Origin: Ruminococcus sp.
GTDB lineage: Bacteria; Bacillota; Clostridia; Oscillospirales; Ruminococcaceae
DNA length: 64,000 bases
Assembly: GCA_017622925.1 (NCBI GenBank)
Contig: JAGAQC010000074.1
Span: 1 to 64,000, forward strand
Direction: 5' to 3'
Shown here: one piece after another, positions 15,454-26,433 of the stretch
Layout: each line of letters starts with the position of its first letter
Numbering within the stretch: the stretch's first letter is position 1
Notes under the pieces: model-generated
The model's database searches: none
Told to the model about the DNA's origin: nothing
What the model saw: the letters and a program-made list of their open reading frames with translations, nothing else
Position numbers and translations under genes: made by a program

Positions 15454-16821
15454 TCAACCGCAAAGGCTGTTGAGCATGGTTGTGACGATATTTTCAGCGA
15501 CAGCAGGGGTACTGTACTTATTTTCCAGAACCACGCAGAACGCAATAGGATTTTTGGTATCGTCAACAAATCCCACGAGCAGGGCGTTTTCCTCTGCGCC
15601 GTCCTTTACCTGCGCAGTACCGCTTTTGATAGCAACGTTATATCCGGGGATAGAATATTGGTAATGATTTGCGCCGTTGGTCAAAAGTATCTGTTTTACG
15701 GCGGACGCTGTAGACGAGCTGAAAAGTGCGTCGCTGTATGATGTTTCCGCCGTATCGACGGTTTTTCCGTTTACATCGGTAACATGTTCTATAAGGTGAG
15801 GCATTGTCATTTTGCCCGTTTCGTTGGCAATCGCGCTTTGCCACATCATAAGCTGCACAGGACTTACAAGGGTCTTGCCCTGTCCGATACAGCCCCATTG
15901 TGTGGAGAAATCAGAAGAATCTGTAAGCTTTGTTGACGCTTTTTCGCATTGAATGCCGTCAATATCAATATATCCGACCTCTGCCTCGGTCTCATCGTCG
16001 CTGACCGCATAGCCTAACTTTGTGTACATTTCCTTTACACGGTCAAGGGGCAGATCGGAGTCCTCCACAAGCTGTGCGAAAAACGGATTGCAACTGTTTT
16101 CGACTGCCTGCTGTATATTCTGTTCGCCGTGACCCCATGAATTATGACAGTCTATTTTACCGTCCGATTTATTTATGTAGTAGCCCGAGCAACTGAATTT
16201 TTTTGAAAAAAGAGCGCTTTGCCCCATAATTTCCATAGCCGAAATAACTGTTGAGACCTTTTGGGTAGAGCCGGGGACGGTACGGTACATAGCTTTTTGC
16301 ATGAGAGTTCCCGACTTCATGTTTTCAAGACCTGCATAGCCTTTGGAGGGGTCTATATTCGGCAGACTTGTGCAGACGAGCAGTTCGCCCGTTTTATAGT
16401 TGTACGCAACAGCGCAGCCGTCCGCTCCCATAAAAGCGTCGTAAGCGGCTCGGTTTGCCTTGTGGTCGAGAGTAGTATAGATAGCAGCCTTACCGCCTTT
16501 TTTCACAAGACCGCTGTTGAAGCTGTAATTATTGAGACTGTCGATATTTTGCGCCACAAGGGTATTTTCCATTTGTCCCTTGTCATCGCCGATAAGGTTG
16601 CCCACGTCTATGAAGTGGTTGTTGGGATAGTCGCCGTTTCCCGAGCCGTCGAAAAGCACGTCGCCTTTTCTGTCGTAGACCTTGCCCAACTCGTAGTTTT
16701 CGGAGTGCGACATATAAAAGGGAGCTTGCTTGTTTATGCGAACCGTAAGGGTAACGATTCCTGCAATAAAAGCAAGCAGAAACAGGGTCATAATATGCTG
16801 ACATCTTCTGATACTTTTCAT
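15454..16821 (-). CDS. Penicillin-binding transpeptidase
   Basis: 455 residues. A short cytoplasmic head and one N-terminal membrane anchor (IMTLFLLAFIAGIVTLTV) precede a class B-like transpeptidase domain with all three motifs: SxxK (PGSTQKV), SxN (ENSCN) and KSG (AIKSGTAQV; KTG variant). It crosslinks peptidoglycan outside the membrane. The ATG overlaps the FtsW-like stop as ATGA, with GGAGGACGTC upstream, so it is coupled. The FHA-FtsW-PBP order is common in Clostridia and Actinobacteria. Confidence 0.92.
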   Translation of the reverse strand: MKSIRRCQHIMTLFLLAFIAGIVTLTVRINKQAPFYMSHSENYELGKVYDRKGDVLFDGSGNGDYPNNHFIDVGNLIGDDKGQMENTLVAQNIDSLNNYSFNSGLVKKGGKAAIYTTLDHKANRAAYDAFMGADGCAVAYNYKTGELLVCTSLPNIDPSKGYAGLENMKSGTLMQKAMYRTVPGSTQKVSTVISAMEIMGQSALFSKKFSCSGYYINKSDGKIDCHNSWGHGEQNIQQAVENSCNPFFAQLVEDSDLPLDRVKEMYTKLGYAVSDDETEAEVGYIDIDGIQCEKASTKLTDSSDFSTQWGCIGQGKTLVSPVQLMMWQSAIANETGKMTMPHLIEHVTDVNGKTVDTAETSYSDALFSSSTASAVKQILLTNGANHYQYSIPGYNVAIKSGTAQVKDGAEENALLVGFVDDTKNPIAFCVVLENKYSTPAVAENIVTTMLNSLCG

Positions 16822-18101
16822 GACGTCCTCCTTTTCGCCTGTTTACGGGACTTTTTGGGCTTTGGATTCTTGAATACGGGCGACTGAGCGGCGGCTATCA
16901 TGCCTATCATAAGACCGCTTGTGACCATGGAGCTTCCTCCTGCTGAAATAAACGGCAGAGTTACGCCTGTAAACGGTATCATATTGCATGAACCGAAAAT
17001 ATTCAACGCCATCTGCACCGTAAACGCCGCGCATACGCCTGCGCACATGGTTGCGTGATAGTATGAACGGGGCGGATTTACAAGGGGCATTGCAACGATA
17101 ACAAGCAGCATAAGCACGGTCATAAGGGCGTAGAGAAGTCCCCATTCTTCGCTTATAGTGGCGAAAACAATATCGCTTTCATAAGCGAAAACGTTATGAA
17201 GAAAGCCTTCGCCCGGACCTTTGCCGAACCAGCCGCCCTCCGCAATACCGATAAGAGCTTTGGACTGCTGATAGCCGTTGCCGTCGGGGTCGCTCCAAAT
17301 ATCGACGAAAAGTCTGTCTTTAACATACGGCGGAGCAAGAATGACCGCCACGATGCCTGCTACTGCCACGCATGAGCCTGCAATTATCAGCGTTTTCTTT
17401 GAAAATTTGGCTTTGGGGTAGCATATACGCAGCAGGAACCCCGATGCGTATATCGCCGCAAACGTCGGTATACTGCCGAGGTCTCTGCACCACCATTGGA
17501 ACAGGATAACAGCGGCGACGATTCCGAAAAGGATAAGATTTTCGTACACTACGTTGAAGCAGAGTACCTTGTGCTTGTTCTGCTGCTCCGAGATAGAAGC
17601 GGCGCAGGCGAGTACAAGAAGCGGCTTAATGAACTCCGAGGGCTGGATAGTCATAAATCCGAGGTCTATCCACATACTTCGGCTGCCGCAGAAAAGGAAT
17701 ATCACAACCATAAGTACGCCGATACCCACCCAGACAAACTTCTTTTTATCCTGTATCCAGCGGTGATTTCTGCACGCTATACAGCCTATTCGGCATGAGA
17801 CAAGGGCGGCAATGCAGGTTATAAAGTGTTTCAGGTCGAGGTGGACTCCGCCAAAGCATGATTGGAAGATATTGCTCATGTTCAGTATCAGGAGGAGCAT
17901 GAAGTCAACCGCATATGTACGCTGCTTAAAGAACGGCATTACGATGAAGTACGCCGCGTCAAGCCCTATAACAGCCGCACACAGGGTTATAACATCGTTG
18001 ACGCTTTCGTAGTTGCCGTTTTGAAAAGCGTTGAAAAGCATTGCTCCGTGAGCGATGATGACAAATACGCATGAAAAAAAATATGAGATCGGACTGCTCA
18101 A
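16818..18101 (-). CDS. FtsW/RodA/SpoVE family glycosyltransferase
   Basis: 427 residues with about ten membrane segments and the family motifs QPSEFIKPLLVL and the C-terminal GVTLPFISAGGSSM. SEDS proteins polymerise lipid II and act with a partner PBP, here the next gene. Start proposed at TTG 18101: AGGAGG precedes it by six bases and the TTG overlaps the FHA stop as TTGA. The longer frame to 18239 would overlap the FHA gene extensively and has no ribosome binding site. Confidence 0.9.
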   Translation of the reverse strand: MSSPISYFFSCVFVIIAHGAMLFNAFQNGNYESVNDVITLCAAVIGLDAAYFIVMPFFKQRTYAVDFMLLLILNMSNIFQSCFGGVHLDLKHFITCIAALVSCRIGCIACRNHRWIQDKKKFVWVGIGVLMVVIFLFCGSRSMWIDLGFMTIQPSEFIKPLLVLACAASISEQQNKHKVLCFNVVYENLILFGIVAAVILFQWWCRDLGSIPTFAAIYASGFLLRICYPKAKFSKKTLIIAGSCVAVAGIVAVILAPPYVKDRLFVDIWSDPDGNGYQQSKALIGIAEGGWFGKGPGEGFLHNVFAYESDIVFATISEEWGLLYALMTVLMLLVIVAMPLVNPPRSYYHATMCAGVCAAFTVQMALNIFGSCNMIPFTGVTLPFISAGGSSMVTSGLMIGMIAAAQSPVFKNPKPKKSRKQAKRRTS

Positions 18102-18511
18102 TTTCGCTCCCTCCTTTTTCTGAAAATAAGACGGCGATTGCCGAGAGTTATAATATCGTTGTCGTACAGTCGGACGTGCTGAACGTGAACGCCGTTTACA
18201 TAGATACCCGATTTTGAGCCTATGTCCGTGATAGTCCATTTGCCGTCGGTAACGTTGAGCATAGCGTGATACCTCGATACCGACATATCGGGCAGACGTA
18301 TATCCGCAGAAGCGTGACGTCCTATCAGTATTTCATCGCATTCGAGAGCGTATGAACGGTTCTGATCGGCAAGCTCCATATCGGCGGAGATCTTGCTCCA
18401 CGCCTTTCTTTCCGACCGCCTTTCGCTGTACGAAGCCAATATCAGTACCAACGCGCATATATCCAGCGCAGCCGCAGCCGCCGCGCATAATACAAGATTC
18501 ATTGATTCCAT
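18098..18511 (-). CDS. Membrane-anchored FHA-domain protein
   Basis: 137 residues. An N-terminal hydrophobic segment (LVLCAAAAAALDICALVLILA) is followed by a cytoplasmic FHA domain (55-130) with the phosphothreonine-binding signatures GRH, SVSRYHA and GSKSGIYVNG. It probably recruits phosphorylated partners to the SEDS-PBP pair. First gene of the three-gene cell-wall operon; ATG follows AAGGGGTGTTTTC. Confidence 0.9.
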   Translation of the reverse strand: MESMNLVLCAAAAAALDICALVLILASYSERRSERKAWSKISADMELADQNRSYALECDEILIGRHASADIRLPDMSVSRYHAMLNVTDGKWTITDIGSKSGIYVNGVHVQHVRLYDNDIITLGNRRLIFRKRRERN

Positions 18512-18584
18512 GAAAACACCCCTTTATAAATATCCGCTAAGTTGCAGACAGCATTTTAATTAAAATATGTGTTCCTTGAAACTT

Positions 18585-18613
18585 ATTATAACACATATTG
18601 CAGTTTATTGCAA
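18585..18613 (-). promoter_or_regulatory. Promoter of FHA-ftsW-pbp operon
   Basis: On the minus strand TTGCAA (18613-18608), a 17-base spacer and TATAAT (18590-18585), about 75 bases upstream of the FHA start. Confidence 0.7.
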
Positions 18614-18682
18614 GAGATGTACTTTTTTGTAATTTTTATTTAAGATAATCTTAAACAAAATGTACAAAGCACGGCTGTGACT

Positions 18683-19507
18683 TTAATTTTTATAAAGTGA
18701 AATTTTATATTTTTGGCAAAATTCCGCAGCATTACTTTTTATAGTATAATCGAGCTTTCCGTAGCAGAAATTTTTAATATGCTCGGGAATATCGCCGTAG
18801 AACGCTTCTGCGATTCCGCCTGCAATGCAAGCCATAGTATCTGCGTCACCGCCGAGCGAAACAGCGTTTCTTACAGCACTTTCGTAGTCGCTTGAATCAA
18901 GAAATGCAGTGATAGCAGGCGGCACGCTGTAGCTTGTGCTGCTGTCAAAGCTGTAATATGGGCGTATATCGTCAACCGAACTGCTAAGATCGTATCTGAA
19001 CTTTTCACATATAAAATTTTTTATGCTCTCTTTGGAACTGTTATGAGCGGCAAGAAAGACGGCACATGCCACCGCCTGCGCCCCTCTTATGGCTTCACGG
19101 CAGTTATGCGTATACAGACAGCTTGCCTTAGCCTGAAGAAGAACCTGTTCAATGCTTTCATAGGCGTAACCGATAGGTACTGCACGCATAGCCGCACCGT
19201 TGCCGTAGCTGCGCTGTATTCTCATATTTTTCACAGCCGAAGCCCATTTGTTAAATAAATATCCATACCCTGCATTAGGAAAATAGGAATAAAACTGCTT
19301 GTACTGAACAGCAAATTCTTTTGCACGCTGTTTTAGCTGATGTTTATTTATCGGACAGCCGTTTAACAGTATCGCCTTGCTTACAGCAGCGGTCATAACG
19401 CTGTCGTCGGTGAACGTGCATTCTTTGCGTAAAGGAAAATCGTATTCCTTTGTGCAGTGAAGTTCGTAATAAGAGCCGATAATATCTCCGAAAATCGCGC
19501 CGAACAT
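18683..19507 (-). CDS. ADP-ribosylglycohydrolase family protein
   Basis: 274 residues. The N-terminal FGAIFGDIIGS, the metal-binding TDDSVM and the C-terminal GGDADTMACIAGGIAEAFYG are the DraG/crystallin-J1 signatures; such enzymes remove ADP-ribose from proteins or other acceptors using Mg2+. ATG 19507 follows GGGAGGTATAGA; the longer frame to 19573 runs through a hairpin and is not supported. It stands alone with no ADP-ribosyltransferase in view, so the substrate is unknown. Confidence 0.88.
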   Translation of the reverse strand: MFGAIFGDIIGSYYELHCTKEYDFPLRKECTFTDDSVMTAAVSKAILLNGCPINKHQLKQRAKEFAVQYKQFYSYFPNAGYGYLFNKWASAVKNMRIQRSYGNGAAMRAVPIGYAYESIEQVLLQAKASCLYTHNCREAIRGAQAVACAVFLAAHNSSKESIKNFICEKFRYDLSSSVDDIRPYYSFDSSTSYSVPPAITAFLDSSDYESAVRNAVSLGGDADTMACIAGGIAEAFYGDIPEHIKNFCYGKLDYTIKSNAAEFCQKYKISLYKN

Positions 19508-19528
19508 TCTATACCTCCCGTATAACAA

Positions 19529-19552
19529 ACGGCACACCGTAAGGCGTGCCGT
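19529..19552 (-). promoter_or_regulatory. Leader hairpin ACGGCAC/GTGCCGT
   Basis: A 7-bp perfect stem with a ten-base loop, about 20 bases upstream of the ADP-ribosylglycohydrolase start and next to a MITE. Its GC-rich arms resemble those of the dispersed repeat at 10768. There is no T-run; the role is unknown. Confidence 0.35.
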
Positions 19553-19563
19553 ACTTTTCATAT

Positions 19564-19790
19564 CGCTGTCCACAACTTAAGTGGATAGTGTTCCCTGTAT
19601 CTTTTGCCAAAAGGTAATTTCTTGAATCCTATATCGTAAATTTCCCTGCATAAAGCCATAAAAATATGGATTCGGATTTATATGGCAGGCTTTATGCAGG
19701 AAAATTTACGACAACAGAGATTCCAAAGGGGTCACCCCTTTGGCAGGGGGTGTGGGGGACAGAGTCCCCCACTATAAGTTATAGACAGTG
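19564..19790. mobile_element. MITE-like element, family R2 copy 2
   Basis: 227 bp with ends CGCTGTCCACAACTTAAG and CTTATAGACAGTG-like (ATAAGTTATAGACAGTG). It is inverted relative to copy 1 in its GGGGACAGAGTCCCC block. The interior hairpin (CCTGCATAAAGCC...GGCTTTATGCAGG) matches that of copy 4 rather than copy 1. No clear target duplication remains. It lies seven bases from the guaB stop. Confidence 0.75.
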
Positions 19791-19797
19791 TATATCA

Positions 19798-21342
<1,545 letters not shown>

Positions 21343-21430
21343 TAGCTGCGGAAAAAAAGATATATAGAAAATAAGTGTGGAATAAACGGGGGTATTTGTA
21401 AAATATAGCGATATATGCGATTGAGGGACT

Positions 21431-22288
21431 TTATCTGATCGTTGAATTTTTTGCATAAATTATCAGTATCTCGGCAGCGTCCGAGGAATCTATTACGCCG
21501 TCGCCGTTCAAATCGCCGACGATCTGCTGTTTGGGCGTGAACCGAGGGGGCGTTCCCGTTGAGATAGCCGAATACTCGATAAGAACGTCGGAAGCGTCAG
21601 AGGAATCCACAGCTTCATCGCCGTTTACATCGCCCGAGGTAAAGTTATTAAGGTCAATAAAGTCGATATTATTTTCAAGAGCGTACTTTTCCGCGCAGCT
21701 TCCGACTGTGCCTTTTATAAGAAATCCTTGAACGGCAATGCTTCCCTGACTGTGAAAATCCGCTTCCATACCGAGAGCGTCCTTACCTATAGAGGTCACG
21801 CTCGGAGGAATTTCCGTATCGAGCTTGTCGCAGCCGAAAAACGCTTCGCTGCCGATAGAAGTCAGCGTATCGGGCATATTTACCGTAACAAGATTCGGGC
21901 AAGAGAAAAAGCAGTCGTTTGGGATAGCAGTGATACCCTCTCCGATAGTGACCTCTTTAAGCTCGTTGCAGCTCATAAAAGCCTGTTCGCCGATAGAGTT
22001 CACGGTCGGGGGGATAGTGAGCTTTTCGAGGGTCAGGCTGCCCATATAAGCCTTTTCCGAAATGGATACAACGCTGTATTCCTCGATTTTTTCGGGAACG
22101 ACAGTTTCCTTGACGCTGCTCGGAACGGCTGCCGAAATAATTACAGCCGTTTTACCGTCGTCATTTATCTGATAGGTGTAGCCTACCCCGTTGATCACCG
22201 CCGTAAGTTCTGTCTGTCCCGCCGCCGCAGTCTTTGGAAACGCCGACAACGCAGTAATTCCGCCGACAAGAATGCTCAAAGCTTTCAT
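21431..22288 (-). CDS. Secreted LRR (BspA-like) dockerin protein
   Basis: 285 residues. A short signal peptide (LSILVGGITALSAFPKTAAA) leads to an LRR_5/BspA-like region (75-200; repeats such as TSIGSEAFFGCDKL) and a C-terminal dockerin (215-285) with two calcium loops (GDVNGDEAVDSSDASDVL and GDLNGDGVIDSSDAAEIL). It should be anchored on a cohesin scaffold. The start ATG overlaps the amidohydrolase stop as ATGA, with GGGAGGAGC upstream. The LRR may bind a surface or protein partner; the function is unknown. Confidence 0.82.
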   Translation of the reverse strand: MKALSILVGGITALSAFPKTAAAGQTELTAVINGVGYTYQINDDGKTAVIISAAVPSSVKETVVPEKIEEYSVVSISEKAYMGSLTLEKLTIPPTVNSIGEQAFMSCNELKEVTIGEGITAIPNDCFFSCPNLVTVNMPDTLTSIGSEAFFGCDKLDTEIPPSVTSIGKDALGMEADFHSQGSIAVQGFLIKGTVGSCAEKYALENNIDFIDLNNFTSGDVNGDEAVDSSDASDVLIEYSAISTGTPPRFTPKQQIVGDLNGDGVIDSSDAAEILIIYAKNSTIR

Positions 22289-23460
22289 GAAAGCTCCTCC
22301 CTTCGTATTATTTTTCCGTCTATCATAACGAGTATGGGTTCGGACATAAGAGCAAGGGGATCGTCGCCTTTTTTGTAAAGCTGTATATCGGCGTCTTTTC
22401 CTGCCGCAAGACTTCCTACAGAATCGTCTATCCCGAGAATTTCGGCAGGAGCTGAGGTAACGCATTTTAACGCAGTTTCCATGTCAAGACCACCCTTGAC
22501 AGCCGCCTGCGCCGACAGAGGAAGATACTGTATCGGTATTACCGTATGGTCTGTGCAGACGGCGGTCTTTACGCCGTTTTCCGACAGAACGGCGGCGTTT
22601 TTCAGTTCAAGACCTTTCATTTCGGGCTTGCAGCGGTCGCAGATGAGAGGACCGCATATCACGGGGACTTTTTCCTCGCTCAGAATATCGGCTATTTTGT
22701 AGCCCTCCGTACCGTGAATAATGACCGCGTCAAGGGAAAACTCCTTGGCTATGCGTATTGCGGTGCAAATATCGTCCGCGCGGTGACAGTGGAAAAACGC
22801 TTTCTGCTTGCGGTCGAGCAGGGGCATGAGAGCCTCGCATTTTATATCGTACTCGGGCGGCTCGTAGTTCTCGTTGTCGGAGTAGTAGCTGTCCATATCG
22901 TGAGCGTAGCGGCGAGCCTTATACAGTCCCTCACGGATAACAGCCGCCGTAGCCATGCGTGTTACAGGCGTTTCGCCCTTGTCGTTGTAGACCCTTTTGG
23001 GATTTTCGCCGAGAGCGAATTTAATGCCGCAGTTTTTTATCAGCATATCGTCAATACGTCTGCCTGACGTTTTAATAGCGCATATTTCGCCGCCGCAGGC
23101 GTTTGCGCTTCCGGGGCATGATGCGGCTGCGGTAATGCCCCTTGCCCGAGCTTCTTCAAAGCAGCGGTCAAAGGGATTTATGCCGTCTATAGCGCGCATT
23201 TGCGGAGTGAAAGGGTCGGTGGATTCGTTGCAGTCGTCCCCCTCGAAATCAATACCGTCCTCGATAATGCCTAAGTGCGTATGCGCGTCGATAAAACCGG
23301 GGAGCAGAGTACCGCCCTCGGCATTTATACTGTCCTCGGGAATATCCGCAGGTTCGCCCTCTCCGACAGCCGAAATGCTGCCGCCGTTTGTTTCGAGCCA
23401 GCCGTTTTCGATAGTTCCGACACTGTCCATTGTTAATATTTTTGCATTATATATAATCAT
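22285..23460 (-). CDS. Amidohydrolase family protein
   Basis: 391 residues of the imidazolonepropionase/dihydroorotase-like superfamily. Metal ligands are seen in FIDAHTHLG and HCHRADD, with a further His in IIHGTEGYK and an Asp in CTDHTVIP. A C-terminal composite beta domain reads AAGKDADIQLY. No signal peptide, so cytoplasmic. Start at ATG 23460 with CGGAG upstream. It is translationally coupled to a secreted dockerin protein, an odd pairing. The substrate is unknown. Confidence 0.85.
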   Translation of the reverse strand: MIIYNAKILTMDSVGTIENGWLETNGGSISAVGEGEPADIPEDSINAEGGTLLPGFIDAHTHLGIIEDGIDFEGDDCNESTDPFTPQMRAIDGINPFDRCFEEARARGITAAASCPGSANACGGEICAIKTSGRRIDDMLIKNCGIKFALGENPKRVYNDKGETPVTRMATAAVIREGLYKARRYAHDMDSYYSDNENYEPPEYDIKCEALMPLLDRKQKAFFHCHRADDICTAIRIAKEFSLDAVIIHGTEGYKIADILSEEKVPVICGPLICDRCKPEMKGLELKNAAVLSENGVKTAVCTDHTVIPIQYLPLSAQAAVKGGLDMETALKCVTSAPAEILGIDDSVGSLAAGKDADIQLYKKGDDPLALMSEPILVMIDGKIIRREELS

Positions 23461-23473
23461 AAAAATCTCCGTT

Positions 23474-23710
23474 TTAAGGCAACACCGCACAGAGATTGTG
23501 CGGCAGATGCGAAGTCAGATTTTTGTCTGTCGGTCAGCCCCTCTGTCAGCTTCGCTGACACCTCCCCAGCAGGGGAGATCACGTCAGATTGTACAGAAAC
23601 GACGCAGGAATACTGTCGTATTTCAAGGAGTTTATGTGCGATATGACGGAAAATATGCAAGCAGATGGCGTACAAAGCCGACAGGCGGTCTTTGTGTGGT
23701 GTTGCCTTAA
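23474..23710. mobile_element. MITE-like element, family B copy 1 (237 bp)
   Basis: Ends are TTAAGGCAACACCGCACA and, inverted, GTGTTGCCTTAA. An internal block (23605-23630, CAGGAATACTG...CAAGGAG) resembles copy 2 and families C and E. It carries a 60-bp central segment (CAGCCCCTCTGTCAGC...) absent from copy 2. The aroK stop codon TAA lies within the TTAA at its right edge. Confidence 0.75.
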
Positions 23711-24204
23711 CTGAACTTTAAGGCTTCCGTTATCAGTTCGACAGTTCTCAGGGGACTGTCGCTGCTGTCGATACGGATAGTCGAATGCTTTAAGTATACA
23801 TCGCGGCGTGAATTGAATCGTTCTTCCAGTTCTTCCTTGGTGGACGATGCCGCAATGGGGCGGTTGCTGTCGCCGCTGATACGTTGGTAGCAGGTCTCGA
23901 AGTCAACGTCGAGAAATATAACTTCTCCCGACTCCGCCGCCGCGGCAGCAGATACGGGATCGAGCATAGCTCCGCCGCCGCAAGCGACAACAGCCTTTTT
24001 TCCGCAGAGCGATCTTATAATATCGGCTTCGGTCTTACGGAAATACGGTTCGCCTTTTTGGGAGAATATCTCGGGTATGGACATGCCCTGCGATTCAACG
24101 ATAAGGTCGTCCGAATCATAAAAGCTCATTCCGAATTTTTTAGCGGCAAGCTTGCCAACGGTAGTTTTTCCGCAGCCCATAAAGCCGCAAAGAAAAATGG
24201 TCAT
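23707..24204 (-). CDS. aroK: Shikimate kinase
   Basis: 165 residues, the normal length. The P-loop is GFMGCGKTT, the shikimate-binding Asp is in FYDSDDLI, GGGAML is the second Gly-rich motif, and an Arg is present in the lid region (SNRPIA). It phosphorylates shikimate in chorismate synthesis. ATG 24204 follows GGAGGTTATT. The stop codon is provided at the junction with a MITE. Last gene of a fabD-aroE-aroK unit. Confidence 0.95.
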   Translation of the reverse strand: MTIFLCGFMGCGKTTVGKLAAKKFGMSFYDSDDLIVESQGMSIPEIFSQKGEPYFRKTEADIIRSLCGKKAVVACGGGAMLDPVSAAAAAESGEVIFLDVDFETCYQRISGDSNRPIAASSTKEELEERFNSRRDVYLKHSTIRIDSSDSPLRTVELITEALKFS

Positions 24205-24232
24205 AATAACCTCCTGTAATGTTTTTATCGCC

Positions 24233-25084
24233 TTAATTTGACGAAGCAGCCGAGTTCATGCGGTTTACCTCGTTTTCGACGTCTATAATAATATCCGAAA
24301 TATCTTCGAGACCGAATTTGCCGCCGTACCACAGCTCATGCGCCTTGACTGCCTGATACACGAGCATAGCCGCGCCGCCGACAGCAGTACGTCCCAATGC
24401 GCGCGCTTTTTTCATGAGAAGCGTTTCGGAGGGATTGTAGATAACATCGAAAAAGCTCAGACAGCTTTCGATAACTTCGTCTGAAACAGCGCAGGCGTTC
24501 GTTTTCGGGAACATTCCCACGGGGGTGGCGTTTATCATAAGATCGAACTGCCCCTCTATCTCGGAAACGAGACATATCCTTACGGATGCGTCCTCGCACT
24601 TTGAAAGTATCTCCGCCATAACGAGCTGAGCCGTTTTAATATCCTGTGGGATAACGGCGATAGTCAGCTCCGCTCCGTGAAGTGCGGCTTCAATGGCGAT
24701 CATTCTGCCTACTCCGCCGCAGCCGAGAAGCAGCACGTTTCCGCCCAGCGGCAGAAGCTCCGCTGAACGCAGAAAGCCGTCGCAGTCCGTGTTATAGCCC
24801 GTCATAATGCCGTTATCGTTTGAAACGCAGTTGACGGAGTTATATCTCAGTGCGCTTTCGCCGAGCTTGTCCGTCATGGGGATAATGGCGGTTTTATGCG
24901 GAATAGTGATGTTGAAGCCTTTAAGCTCGCGAAGCAGTTCATTTTTAGCGGAAAGCTCCTCGGGGGCGATGTCGATAAGCTCGTAGCTGTAATCGGTGAT
25001 GCCGCTTAGAGCGAACAGCTTTTCGTGTATAAGCGGCGACATGGAGTGACCCAGAGGGTGTCCGATAAGTCCGTATTTATCCAT
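24233..25084 (-). CDS. aroE: Shikimate dehydrogenase
   Basis: 283 residues. Substrate site SMSP and catalytic Lys in NITIPHKTAI, Asp in YNTDCDGF, Rossmann motif LLGCGGVGR, and C-terminal AMLVYQAVKAHELW. It reduces 3-dehydroshikimate with NADPH. ATG 25084 has AAGGAGCTGATATAT upstream and overlaps the fabD stop by eight bases, so the two genes are coupled. The C-terminal tail of about 15 residues is slightly long. Confidence 0.95.
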   Translation of the reverse strand: MDKYGLIGHPLGHSMSPLIHEKLFALSGITDYSYELIDIAPEELSAKNELLRELKGFNITIPHKTAIIPMTDKLGESALRYNSVNCVSNDNGIMTGYNTDCDGFLRSAELLPLGGNVLLLGCGGVGRMIAIEAALHGAELTIAVIPQDIKTAQLVMAEILSKCEDASVRICLVSEIEGQFDLMINATPVGMFPKTNACAVSDEVIESCLSFFDVIYNPSETLLMKKARALGRTAVGGAAMLVYQAVKAHELWYGGKFGLEDISDIIIDVENEVNRMNSAASSN

Positions 25085-25991
25085 ATATATCAGCTCCTTC
25101 AAGACCTGCAAGGTTTTCGATATTAAGCGCTTTTACATCGGTGAGAGTTTTTCTGACAAGTCCCGTGAGAGTTTTTCCGGGACCGAATTCAACGAAAGTA
25201 TCCGCGCCGTCCGCCTGCATCTGAGCGAGTTCCGAGGTGAAACGGACGGGCGATACGATGTGCTTTGCCAAAAGGGATGGCATATCGCTGAAATCGGTCA
25301 GTTCGCCGCCTGTTACGTTGGAGTAGAATTTTACGTTCGGCGACTTGAATCCGACAGCTTTTGCAGCCTCGTAGAACTTGTCCGCCGCCGACTGCATGAG
25401 CTTTGAATGAAATGCGCCTGCAACTTTCAGAGGAACTACTCTTGCTTTAAGCTCCGTAAATTTCTCCGTGACCTCGGCGATACCCTCGGGAGTTCCTGCA
25501 ATTACGGTCTGCTGGGGCGAATTGTAGTTCACGGGAACGGCGTAATTTTTTGCCTGCGAGCATATTTCCTCGACCTTTTCGGGAGCTATTTTCATGACCG
25601 CCGCCATAGCTCCCTTATGCTCCGATGCAGCCGCCTCCATAGCTTCGGAACGTGCCTTTATAAGCCTGAATCCGTCCTCTGGAGACACCATGCCCGAGAT
25701 AACGAGAGCGGCATATTCTCCCAACGAGTGACCCGATACGCCGTCGAATTTATAGCCTTTTTCAATAGCCGCAGAAATGCAGACAAGAGAGGTCAGCATG
25801 ATCGCAGGCTGTGCGTTAATGGTTTTTGAGAGTTCGTCGGCAGGCATATCGAAGCATACGGCTCTCATATCCCGTCCGAGTATCTCCGACGCCGTATCGT
25901 ACAGCCTTGCCGTCGAGGGAAAAGCGTCGGCAATATCCTTGCCCATTCCCTGAGACTGCGCGCCTTGTCCTACAAAGAGTGAAATTGTCAT
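25077..25991 (-). CDS. fabD: Malonyl-CoA:ACP transacylase
   Basis: 304 residues. FVGQGAQ opens the fold, the nucleophile Ser is in GHSLGEYAAL, the catalytic His is in VAGAFHSKLM, and FVEFGPGKTLTGL closes it. It loads malonate onto ACP for the FabH/FabF steps encoded on the opposite strand. ATG 25991 follows AAAGGAAAGTATACAAC; an upstream in-frame start lacks a site. It is divergent from fabH and grouped with shikimate genes, an uncommon split from the rest of the fab set. Confidence 0.95.
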   Translation of the reverse strand: MTISLFVGQGAQSQGMGKDIADAFPSTARLYDTASEILGRDMRAVCFDMPADELSKTINAQPAIMLTSLVCISAAIEKGYKFDGVSGHSLGEYAALVISGMVSPEDGFRLIKARSEAMEAAASEHKGAMAAVMKIAPEKVEEICSQAKNYAVPVNYNSPQQTVIAGTPEGIAEVTEKFTELKARVVPLKVAGAFHSKLMQSAADKFYEAAKAVGFKSPNVKFYSNVTGGELTDFSDMPSLLAKHIVSPVRFTSELAQMQADGADTFVEFGPGKTLTGLVRKTLTDVKALNIENLAGLEGADIYG

Positions 25992-26252
25992 GTTGTATAC
26001 TTTCCTTTCTGTACGTTTTTTTATTGCAAGCTTAAACAATGTAACGATTTTACCGAATTATTTTAAAGTTCTCTGTTAAAATTGACGAATTTTTCTTATC
26101 ATCACATTAAATGACTAAAAAATTCTTGCAAAAAATTCGGAAATGATTTACAATATATAGTGTATACTGTTTTGAGATAAAACAGCTTACTTTAATACTA
26201 TAACACATATTTGCAAATTTTACAACACTTTTTTCAAAAATTTCAATTTTAA

Positions 26253-26414
26253 TAGACCTCCTCGGGAACCGGGAAGTGCTGTATGGCGCAGGATTTTTGC
26301 GTTCGTCAAAGTCAGGTTTCCGCAGGAATACTGTATGTATTGCAAGGAAAGCTGGCAAAGGCGAACACAAAAAAGACAAGTCAGACAGTGCTTTCCAGTT
26401 TCCGAGGAGGTCTA
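26253..26414. mobile_element. MITE-like element, family C (162 bp)
   Basis: Ends TAGACCTCCTCGGGAACC and, inverted, GGTTTCCGAGGAGGTCTA-like arms; about 30-base imperfect inverted repeats. The internal block at 26323-26348 (CAGGAATACTGTATGTATTG) resembles families B and E. It lies in the 480-base fabD-fabH gap. The stretch 26040-26252 to its left is AT-rich and must hold the fabD promoter, but no operator of known fatty-acid regulators is recognised. Confidence 0.7.
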
Positions 26415-26433
26415 ATGTGGTAATTAAAAGTGT

